Assembly (NCBI GenBank): GCA_918026815.1
Contig: CAKJVC010000014.1
Coordinates: 620,001 to 684,000, forward strand
Reading direction: 5' to 3'
DNA from: Chalara sp. BL73
Taxonomy: Eukaryota; Ascomycota; Leotiomycetes; Helotiales
Length of the DNA: 64,000 nucleotides
The notes under the pieces are model-generated. The model did no database searches. It was not told where the DNA came from and saw only the letters and a list, made by a program, of their open reading frames with translations. The position numbers and the translations under genes are program-made. Positions within the stretch are counted from its first letter, which is position 1, and the number at the start of each line of letters is the position of its first letter. This document shows, piece after piece, positions 55,716 through 64,000 of the stretch.

Positions 55716-56930
55716 TGCTCCGTGATTGGCCGAGCGTGTACTCGTAAAACCTGGCTCACAAGTCCACTTCGACATGTTACACAGAGATGACAGCTAGTTT
55801 TTGTTACAGGCTGCCGCTTGACAATTCAAGCAACCAATAGACTTTATGTGTTGTATTCTTGGCCATCCGAACTTCTTTTGTGAAGCGACTGTTTTGAGAT
55901 AATATGCTAAATACTAGTGATTCGCTTAAGTAACAGCTATTATTAATATAGAAAAAGCAAGCGGATCTTCAAAACTACTTATTCTAACGAACTTGACTAA
56001 AATCGGAGGCAAGCGCAACAACTCGAAGTTAAAGATAGTGTTAAGCTTGAAGCATAAGCCTACTGTTCCTTTGTAGCAGATGGCTCAGGTTCCTTTTATA
56101 TAAGCCATTCACGAGGAAGTTGCCATTACTTCCCAAGACCTGGGTATGCACCTGAACAACGATCTACTTAAGAAGTTCTCTACCATGGCCTGCGCCTCAT
56201 AGCTCATGCTACTTACCGGGATCTGGATAGAATTCTCTGATTGGTTGCCATGGCCTGTGCACAGGTCAATCTGACTCTTAATAGACAGCATCGGCAAGTC
56301 CCCAAGTGTTCTTTCAGTAAATGATGAATGCAGAAATAGCACACTAGCCTAGCATAAAATAAATGGTTAAATAATTCCAGGAGGTAACAGTATGCCGCAC
56401 ATGTGGGGCGAATTACTTGACAAGAGAGTCTGATTCAAAGCTATAACTGAGCACATCTTTACGAGAGTTCGAGTTGGTGCAATTAATGCAAGCCAATGCT
56501 TGGTCGTGGTGGGGGCTTGGCGGTTGATTTGTATGGTCAAAGATCAGGGGGCGCCAAGCACAAAGTACCATGCAAGGCATCCGGATGTGGCAATATATCA
56601 ACTCTGGGGGGGACGGTTTAGGCTGACAGCCCCCCCGTTATTTCAATTGTGCCGCATCAGCCTTACGAGCAGATTAGCATTGGAAAAAAAAAGCTTTTAA
56701 AACTTGGAATTCCCATGTCGTAGAAACTTTGTTCAGAAATCTACTTCTTTGATCGGGGAAACTATGTGCCGCAATTTACCAAGAACAACAAGCTTATGAA
56801 CTACATGCAAGCAGGCAAGCAAGCATCGGAAGGGCATATAAATCAAGGTCAAAAGCAGAGATTAAGAAAGAGAAATACATCAAGATAACAGAACAACCCA
56901 AACCATATAATCAAACGCTCGAAACAGAAG
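55716..56930. other. Intergenic region, 1.2 kb
   Basis: No gene seen. A run of six C near 56630 and A-rich sequence ahead of the LITAF gene; probable promoter at the right end. Confidence 0.5.
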
Positions 56931-57595
56931 ATGGCAGATACCCACAAAGACACTGGCGTGGCCAGCTCACAACCACAGGTTACCTCGGCATCGCAACCTG
57001 AATTAGCAGCTCCATCTCAGCACGCTGAAGTAGGAAGACCACAGGAAGCCGTGGTGGGCGCAAATACAGGAGTTGGCGCAACACCGGCCCAAGAACTGCC
57101 CTCGAACCCCATACAGCCACTGTAGGTGTCCTCCTCAAGTCGCGGGCCAGGAAAATGTGCTAACAGCATGGCAGACCAGCAGCTCCGCCCGCCTACGTAG
57201 AGAGCTATGCGCCGCAGAAGCAGCAGCCCCAGCACCCGGGCAACCAGCAAATGGTGACGCCGCTCCACCTGGTATCAATACAGCCGACGTGGATCGACTG
57301 CCCCTACTGCAGGAAGCGCACGATGACGCGCACGGAGGAGCACGGCGAGGGGATGCAAATCGTGGTCGGCGCCGTGCTGTGCCTGATCTGCATATGCCTG
57401 GCCGTTGTTCCATGCGTGGCGCATTGGTTCGAGGAGACCGAGGTCTATTGCTCCGATAAGGAATGCAATAAGATGATCGGCGTTATTCCGCATGGTGGGC
57501 AGATCCAGCTTCGTGGGGTAGACGAGAGGATGAATGTGCCTTCTGTTCACCCGGCACCGCAGCAACCGCCTATGGTTGCCCAGCCGCAACATTGA
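56931..57595 (+). CDS. LITAF-domain protein
   Basis: LITAF-like zinc-binding, membrane-inserting protein, usually at endosomal or lysosomal membranes, 203 residues. Exons 56931-57121 and 57175-57595 (53-nt intron, GTAGGT donor, GCTAAC branch, GGCAG acceptor). The N-terminal ~75 residues are Gln/Pro/Ala/Ser-rich and contain a PPAY (PPxY) motif just after the intron, a known docking site for Nedd4-type ligases. The domain starts at WIDCPYCRKRTMTR with the first CxxC knuckle. An amphipathic hydrophobic stretch follows (IVVGAVLCLICICLAVVPCV), then the second metal half YCSDKECNK. That second half is CxxxxC rather than the usual CxxC. A Pro/Gln-rich tail ends it. Confidence 0.88.
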
Positions 57596-58149
57596 TCAGA
57601 GTGGGCGAAGACGGGTAGGCTGAGATTGCCTGGGAGGGGGATAAAGTGTATCACTGTGGTAGTTTTTTTTTTGGGAACATTGGTTGTTATTGAATTGGCG
57701 GTGCAATGTATGCTTGCAGGTCGGGAGTTGTGTGTACAAGATACCTTTTTGACACGATCAATATTGCGGCGGCTATACCTCTATTCTAATGAATAATAAT
57801 TGCTTAAATATACACGGTTCATTACGTGGGGCTGGTCACCGCATGACAGAAGAACGCCTTGGGGCAGAGAATGAGATATTGGGAGAGTAGCTGAATTTAC
57901 GATCGGGGGTGGGCAAATTTAGCCACGAAAAGGCCTGCTCCAGATCAAGCTCATTATCCCAGCAACCACATTTCCAGATGAGTCCTTCAAAGTCCATCAT
58001 ACCGTGCGGTAGAATAGTAAGAATAGTAATACTACCCGTACATGATGAAGCAATCTGTTTATACAATCATAACTCGTCACACTCATTAGTCCAGAGACTT
58101 GCCTCCCAAACGCCAGTGATACAGTATCCTTCACCACCGCAACTACACA
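57596..58149. other. Convergent intergenic region
   Basis: 3' flanks of the LITAF gene and the TINA-like gene, with a T run near 57664-57674. No further feature. Confidence 0.5.
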
Positions 58150-60189
58150 TTACTCTGCCACTCCACCCGAAATCAAACTCTCCAATTCCCACGGACTTAG
58201 CGTGCTCCTTCTGCGGTTCACCCTCCCGCCTTGCCGTCCCTGTGCTTTTCTCTTTCTGACGCCTCGTTCTGTTTCTGTCTCGTTGGCCGCCTCCGTTTCT
58301 CCTTTTGTAGGCTCAACATCCTCGTCCACCGCTTTGGGCGGAGGAGGCATCGACTTAACCGCGTCGATGTTCGAGGCATTCTTCATACGCGCAGCCTTAA
58401 TCTTCGCTCGCACTCTCGCAGCATCCGCTTCTCGTTCAGTGGCTGCTAGTTTCGCCGCTATGGAAGCCATTGTTAATGGACTCTGTTGTGGCATAGCATT
58501 ATCTCTAGGTCGTGGAAGTCTACTTGAGGCTGTCTCCTTCAATCGTGGTGTTGCGGGTACTTTTTGCGAAGGCGTCGGGTGTGATCGTTTCTTAGGGGAG
58601 GAGGATTTGGGAGGATTGGATGTTTTGAGTAGAGAAATATCGTCTGAAGGAGAAGTCGAAAGTTGTGTTTCCGGCTGCCGAAGTTTTGTTATTGACTTAC
58701 TAGCCTGCTCTTGTGCAGGTGTCTGTATTTGGAGCAGATCGTAGGTGTTCTCTTCGATGATAGTGGTAAATGTGTCTCTTGGCCCTCGGATTATGTTATT
58801 ATTTGTCTCACGTAGTGGTGAGAGTTGTGGTGCTTCGGGCAGTGGCGATGATGAGGATGCTCTTGTGAGAGAGAAGTCATCGCGAGCTTCTGCCAATACC
58901 ACTCCGGATGCTTCTTCAACGGGATCGTTTTCAAACATGCTCGAGTCGGAGTCTGAATCCAGGGCATCAAAATCTGGTTCAATAAGCTCTTCGTTCTCCT
59001 CCTCATTCATAGCTTCAATGTCAGCCTGAGTATCGTCCTCTCCCTCTTCCATAAGCGTCGACAACTGAAAGATCTTATCATCATGCCCTTCCTTCCCCTT
59101 AAGTGGACTAAGACGAAGGCCCATCTTCAACTCTTCCAGATTGACTGTCTGCCCACTTTTCGCCATTCGTTTGCGCCAGCCATCCATCATGTGGACAGCC
59201 TCTCTCCATTTTGATTCCATCTTCTCCCAGCCTTCTCGAAGCCTTATGATCTCTTCTTCCCGGACCTCGACCTCTTCTAAGGGCACAAAAGATGGATTCG
59301 TCAGCAGATTTCGAACATGCTCGATCACGAAATCTATTTCTGAAGCCAGATTCTCGTATCCGCCGTCCATCTGTACCACCATACCGCCTTCTTGTATGTC
59401 CCCTTTCTCGCAACCAGAGAGAGCCTTTAAAGTCTCTACTGTCTTTCTAAGTAACGCACTCATATTCTCATTCTCCTCACTTAGACCACTTGCCAAATTC
59501 GTTAAGAACTCGTTCGTCTCCATTCTTAGATCATAGCCAGGCTCGGTTGTACTCACGGACCCCATCGTGTTCGTCTCTGCCCCAACACCGGCCGTCACAT
59601 TAACATTGACAACGCCAACCATCTTGCCCGTCCCCCGCGCTCGACCTCCTTCCCCTACGTGTTTCTTCATCCCCTCAATTATCTTTTCCCGCTTGCGCAC
59701 ATCATTTGCGCACTGTGCTCTCGTTTGGTTAACCAACATCTTCATCTTCAACATCTCCTCTTTCAGTGCCTTGGCTGCCTGCTCCGCGCTTCTCAGTTGG
59801 AGCTTCAAAGCGCGTTCTGTGGCTTCAGCGATGCCCAACTTCCTTTGCGCTTCGACATGCTTATTATGTAGGCTTTCTTGGGCACTTGTCTGGCGCAGCG
59901 CATCGGCACGTAGTGACCGAATTGATACAGATAGGTTCTCTCGCTGTTCCGCGTCGCGCTGCATTATGTTAGCAATACGTCGTGCTGCAATAAAATGTAG
60001 TTCATTTACATCTCGCTTCAATAGCAGGTTGTTTACAATGCTCATAATTCGCTCCATGGTGTCCTTCGTCCCTCCCTCTCCTCTATCTGGATTCGCAAAA
60101 TCGATTGTTTGGCCATTTCTTAGAAGGCCACGAGACAACAGTTGATTGTTTATATACAACGACGCGGCTTTAAGGTTTTCGGACTCCAT
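58150..60189 (-). CDS. TINA/Msd1/SSX2IP-family spindle-pole and microtubule-anchoring protein
   Basis: Resembles the ADIP/SSX2IP-Msd1 family, including Aspergillus TINA, which localises to spindle pole bodies and affects astral microtubules (family knowledge). Single exon, 679 residues. Residues 1-80 form the conserved head: SENLKAASLYINNQLLSRGL, TIDFANP, IMSIVNNLLLKRDVNELHF. Coiled coil follows at ~80-185 (SIRSLRADALRQTS, ATERALKLQLRSAEQAAKAL). A second helical block at ~225-370 includes TNEFLTNLASGLSEENENMS and LEEVEVREEEIIRLREGWEK, then WREAVHMMDGWRKRM. The C-terminal ~290 residues are acidic, then Ser/Pro/Lys-rich with several S/T-P sites, ending RRRSTLSPWELESLI. The frame extends upstream without an ATG to 60231, so 60189 is chosen. 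Confidence 0.78.
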   Translation of the reverse strand: MESENLKAASLYINNQLLSRGLLRNGQTIDFANPDRGEGGTKDTMERIMSIVNNLLLKRDVNELHFIAARRIANIMQRDAEQRENLSVSIRSLRADALRQTSAQESLHNKHVEAQRKLGIAEATERALKLQLRSAEQAAKALKEEMLKMKMLVNQTRAQCANDVRKREKIIEGMKKHVGEGGRARGTGKMVGVVNVNVTAGVGAETNTMGSVSTTEPGYDLRMETNEFLTNLASGLSEENENMSALLRKTVETLKALSGCEKGDIQEGGMVVQMDGGYENLASEIDFVIEHVRNLLTNPSFVPLEEVEVREEEIIRLREGWEKMESKWREAVHMMDGWRKRMAKSGQTVNLEELKMGLRLSPLKGKEGHDDKIFQLSTLMEEGEDDTQADIEAMNEEENEELIEPDFDALDSDSDSSMFENDPVEEASGVVLAEARDDFSLTRASSSSPLPEAPQLSPLRETNNNIIRGPRDTFTTIIEENTYDLLQIQTPAQEQASKSITKLRQPETQLSTSPSDDISLLKTSNPPKSSSPKKRSHPTPSQKVPATPRLKETASSRLPRPRDNAMPQQSPLTMASIAAKLAATEREADAARVRAKIKAARMKNASNIDAVKSMPPPPKAVDEDVEPTKGETEAANETETERGVRKRKAQGRQGGRVNRRRSTLSPWELESLISGGVAE

Positions 60190-61122
60190 TATAGAATACG
60201 CTTGTGTTGATTTGAGAGTAAGAGCGCGCACTTATTTGTTCCATGTGCTCCTATAGCTTGTGGCAAATTCTTATGTGGTGTCGAGTGCAATCAAATGATT
60301 TATCAACCGTGGAAATTTGTTGATTGACAGGGGCCAAAAGTAAACAATGCCAAGACTACGTATCTGCAGGGGTCTTCACGTGCTTTGTCCCTTGTCCTTG
60401 GAGATATACTTCAGGCTTCTGACAGGTGGATTCCTTTCTGCTTTTTAATGCATCCTACAGCAAATTTATGAGAATGAGTGGGTATAGAACCGCTCCCAAT
60501 GTTCTAAAGTCCATTATGCATCAATATCTACCAGCACCTGAAGAAAGATTCCAAAGAACAAAGCCCTTAGCCTCAATTCAGAAGTGACAACGTCTCTAAA
60601 GATTATCGGACTTGTCTATATTCATGTAGGGAGCTACCAAGACATGCACATTGCGGTTTATGAGGCAGAGCTTATGGTTAATCATAGGACGGTATTCACA
60701 TAATCAGCACAGCAAGGGTGCACCTGTAAGGACGACAAAATCAATATTAAAAGAGTTCGTGGCACTTCCGCAGGAGTTTCTATTCCTAGGGGTCTACAGC
60801 TCTGGCGTCTATGCACCAGAACACATTAATATACATTCATGAACCTGGGCAGCATAATCCTATCTATCATGCCTTCAAAAAGGACCCCAACGCCTCGCAA
60901 ATGAGCAAGCTGCAGCCAGCAGCAGCGTAGAAACCAAACCTCCGAATCCCAACCCAGCTATGCTCACACTCTTCCAGCGGAAAGGGGGTATGGGCGGCAA
61001 GAAGGATAAAGTACCCTCATGCCATGCTCCGAAGAAATTAAAATGCCATGCATCTATGTTGAAGCGCCATCTTATTGTACCAGTGTCCCACATTTGCTCA
61101 TTATTCCATACATCCATTATGA
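60190..61122. other. Intergenic region
   Basis: Between two minus-strand genes: it contains the TINA-like promoter on its left and the 3' flank of the kinase on its right. Nothing else recognised. Confidence 0.5.
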
Positions 61123-64000
61123 TCATGTACGCTTATTCATGGCAGCTCCTGCTCCTGCAGCTGCCATATCCTTACTAACGCTTCTAGTAGTAACGCGAGG
61201 AAGGTTGCTAGCGCCTGTTGCAAGCACTGGCCCAGTGCTGATACGTCTAGCAGAGGTAGAACTATTAAGGCCATTGTTGACGTTGGACACTCTGCGAACT
61301 GGTGGCAGATTCTTTGTAGGACTGCCTCCTGAGACCTCGCGTGCTCTACTGACTGCCGTTCCGTTCTTAAAGCTTGTCGCCGGTGGCTCAGGGAGCGGTC
61401 TGCTAGTTACCAAAGGTGTTGTAATTGTGTTATTCCTCTTCAGAGGAGATTCTAACTGTTTCTTTACTCCGATGGGTTGTCCTATAGACCTCTTCTGGCC
61501 TGTGATAAACTCGTGCCGAACAGCCTCATCCGGCTTCATCCTTCTTTCAGGGTCCCATCTCATGCAGCGGGAGATAAAGTCCAAGAAAGCCTCATCATCA
61601 CATTTCAGGACCTGGGCAAGGCTCTTGGACGAAGGCCGACGACGCCGGCCTTTGGAGGACACAGTAAGCCTTGGCTTTCCGAGAGAATCGAAGAAGAGCT
61701 TCCGACGAGTGCTCTTTTCGATCAAATGTTTTTCGGGTGGCCCAAAGACCTCCATTATACATGCAAGTTGTTCTTGTTCATTTTCGCCAGGGAATATTGG
61801 AACACCTGTGTATAACTCGGCCAAAATACATCCAAGACTCCACATATCAATCGGCAATCCATAAGTCATACCAAGGATGACCTCAGGCGATCTGTAAAAG
61901 CGTGATTGAATGTATGTGTATACTTTCTGGTTTTCGAAGCAACTTGATCCGAAATCGATAACCTTGATTTCCGAGTGCAATGGATGCGCAAGAAGAATAT
62001 TCTCAGGCTTCAAATCGCAATGAATGACCTTGTGCTTCTTAAGCAGTATTAAACTGTTCAAAAGTTGTTTGGTGAATCTTCGAACAATCTTTAATGAGAA
62101 TCCGCGGAAAGAGTTGGACTTGATGAACTCGTAAAGGTTCATGTCCAAAAGTTCTGTCGAGATGCACAAGTGGCCGCGGAAGTAAAAGCTCTGAGTAAAG
62201 TTGACCATGCTATGCTTGTTCAAAGGATCCTAAAGTTGTTAGCTCCCTTCTGATCACTTCTTGAAATTTACCTACCCATTCACGCAGCTTCTGGAGAATG
62301 TTAACCTCCACTAAAGCTTGCTGATGGAATCTCTTTTTGTTTCGAATAATCTTGATAGCAACCAAACCACCAGTCTTGTGATCGATGCATCTTACAACCT
62401 GACCAAAACTGCCTTTCCCAAGAACGTCTACAATCTCATAGCGATACGATAGATGATCCCCAATCGCAATGGTATAATCCCCACGCTCATCATCATAGCC
62501 ATAATTCAAAGCCTCAGATGAGATCTCACCGACATGCTTCGCAGCACTTTGGGTACCACAAAAGTAGACATCAGCAAAATCCATAACCTCGCCTCGTTCA
62601 AAAATATTTAGGAATCCAGTCTGGCAAGCTTGTTTGGGGGATGCGCGTTCTTTTGGCGTGGCACGTTTCGTGAGTGCATCGAGTCTTCTGGCTGCACTTT
62701 CTGTCTCCTTCCTCTTCAACCCAAGCCTTTTCATCTCTTCCTCAGCCACAAGATCATCTCTATCGAGTCCCACGGTCCATGGGTCAGAATATTGTCGCAT
62801 GCTACTAGTAGAAGCTTTGGGATTAAGCATTTTGGACATAACCGAAGTGCTTGACTTTAATTGAAGTGTCCTATCCACTGTATTATCTGTCAAATGGTCT
62901 TTGTTATCCTTTTTCGGGCTACCATTTACGCCCCAGCTGTCGCTGCGTGTTCTGTCGTGTCCGCTGAATATACTCAAGCTTGAAACTGAGCTCTTGCGAC
63001 GTTTGGAATCGAGGAAAGTGGTCGATTTTACCGAAGGGCTTGGGCTCGGTACTGAATTGTTGTTCAGGTTGCTTAGTGTTGACGAGGCTGGAATTTTGGG
63101 TGGAGGCATATTATCATGCTTGGGGATTGTTGGCGCAAGGTCTTGGCCTCTTCCATTTGCAGCATGAGATGTGTTAGTGTTGGGTTTGGAGGTACTTCGT
63201 TTCCAACCAAGGCTGAGCTTTCGACGTAAAGACGTTCCTGAAGATGGTGTGGTAGGCTCTTCGGGGCTTGAAACTCGAACAGGTGTATCATTTTTAGCCG
63301 ATCGAGTAGACTTTTGGGCTCGTGGACCTGTCAACTTTGTGGATCTGTGTTCTGTATCTATGCTACCCAAATCTCCAATCGTTTTGGATTTAGGCATATA
63401 CGAATATTCGCCACTATTCTTTGGAAGGGACGCCGAGACAAAAGGAGAAACAGCATGCCTTGTTGACCGTTGATTCGTGATTGGAATTGGCTGTGTGATG
63501 GACTCGGAACTATCTCCTCCCAGTTGAGATGAGGACTCAGTACGTAGGTGGTGTATCGAGCTGCTGCTCCGCATCTGTTGTATGGGTGCATCTGAGTCCT
63601 TGTCATGACGATTTCGAGAGAAAAATGATGTCTTAGATGCCGTCATTGGTGTGCTAGGTGTCTTTGTATTTGCCCTTCTTGGGGGAGGCGTGAGTTTGCC
63701 GTTTGAGTAGGACGGCTCCTGCAAAGCCGCTACTTTCGCGGCAGTTGGAGTACTCAAAGGCAGAAGATTTAAGGGTGGAAGACGAAGTGGCTGCAGATTC
63801 TTTTTCTTCGTGGGAACGACCTGGTTTTGCTGATCTAAGTCGGATGCCGATCCATTGCTGGCATACTGGCGCGCCTTCTGTTCCCGTTGGAATTTCATAG
63901 GCTCTCGAATGGAAATTTTACCAGACAAACTGTTTGTGGATGTACTATTAATACTACTTGCATCAAATGGTAAGCTCGATTTCCGCTTGTTAAAATATGG
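61123..64000 (-). CDS. DYRK-family protein kinase (Pom1-like), 5' end beyond right edge
   Basis: Dual-specificity kinase of the DYRK group, probably the Pom1-type polarity and cell-size regulator. Visible exons 64000-62276 and 62229-61123 give 943 residues, separated by a 46-nt intron (GTAGGT donor, GCTAAC branch). The frame is open at the right edge, so the start lies outside. The long N-terminal half is Ser/Thr/Pro-rich. A DYRK-homology box precedes the kinase (YGYDDERGDYTIAIGDHLSY). Kinase motifs: GKGSFGQVV, VAIKIIRNKK, HCDLKPENILL (Cys in HRD place, as usual for DYRKs), IDFGSSCF, activation loop YTYIQSRFYRSPEVI with the autophosphorylated Tyr, and GLPIDMWSLGCILAELYTG. All catalytic residues are present. 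The tail is Ser/Thr/Arg-rich. Confidence 0.88.

Noticed and set aside
1..64000. CRISPR arrays, bacterial-type operons, intact transposons or a secondary-metabolite cluster
   Set aside because: No regularly spaced repeats, transposase or reverse-transcriptase motifs, terminal repeats, or PKS/NRPS/terpene genes were seen. The gene content and introns are those of a fungal nuclear chromosome.

Overview
The window is nuclear DNA of a filamentous ascomycete (Pezizomycotina). Genes carry short spliceosomal introns, mostly 43-75 nt, with GTRNGT-type donors, CTAAC/CTGAC-like branch sites and YAG acceptors. Intergenic spaces are long, tRNA-Phe carries an intron, and the gene set is typically fungal: Prm1, Utp5, Cox11, an Isa1-type protein, a Bdf1-type BET protein, a TINA-type spindle-pole protein, a DYRK kinase, a tricalbin-like SMP/C2 protein and a GlcNAc-6-P deacetylase. 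A Leotiomycete is my impression from protein style only. I joined exons by hand from reading frame, splice signals and protein similarity. All names come from recalled family motifs, since no search was possible.

Layout. 0-8 kb: ISA1 (minus, cut by the left edge), then an ARMH3/DUF1741-like gene and PRM1 (plus). 8.4-14.4 kb: a C2H2 zinc-finger gene with a 35-nt first intron, followed by two genes that look broken: a membrane-anchored aspartic-protease-fold gene with two in-frame stops, and a GT61 glycosyltransferase gene with a frameshift. 15.1 kb: tRNA-Phe(GAA). 16.8-24.5 kb: a BET bromodomain gene (minus) divergent from UTP5 (plus), then a membrane-anchored SGNH-like protein. 25.7-31.2 kb: a TMEM135-like membrane protein (minus) divergent from a bHLH factor (plus). 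31.2-35.2 kb: a 4-kb gene-poor stretch ending in a possible decayed gene fragment. 35.2-45.6 kb: cupin (minus), COX11 (plus), an F-box protein with a 17-nt exon (plus), a large SMP/C2 protein (minus) and NagA (plus). 47.6-53 kb: a small secreted protein with five exons and a Kex2-type site, then a zinc-finger-like nuclear protein (minus). 54.6-64 kb: an alpha/beta hydrolase and a LITAF-domain protein (plus), then a TINA/Msd1-like protein and a Pom1/DYRK-type kinase (both minus, the kinase cut by the right edge).

Most genes are independent housekeeping or regulatory loci with no operon-like linkage. Mitochondrial metal biology is represented by ISA1 and COX11, chromatin and ribosome biogenesis by the BET gene and UTP5, lipid-contact-site biology by the SMP/C2 protein, and cell polarity and division by TINA and the DYRK kinase. 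I found no CRISPR array, no intact transposon and no secondary-metabolite cluster, and I do not see a convincing new multi-gene system. The most unusual observations are the adjacent broken genes at 10.4-14.4 kb, the 35-nt intron, the 17-nt exon, the small secreted protein and the introns of length divisible by three in the 51-53 kb gene.
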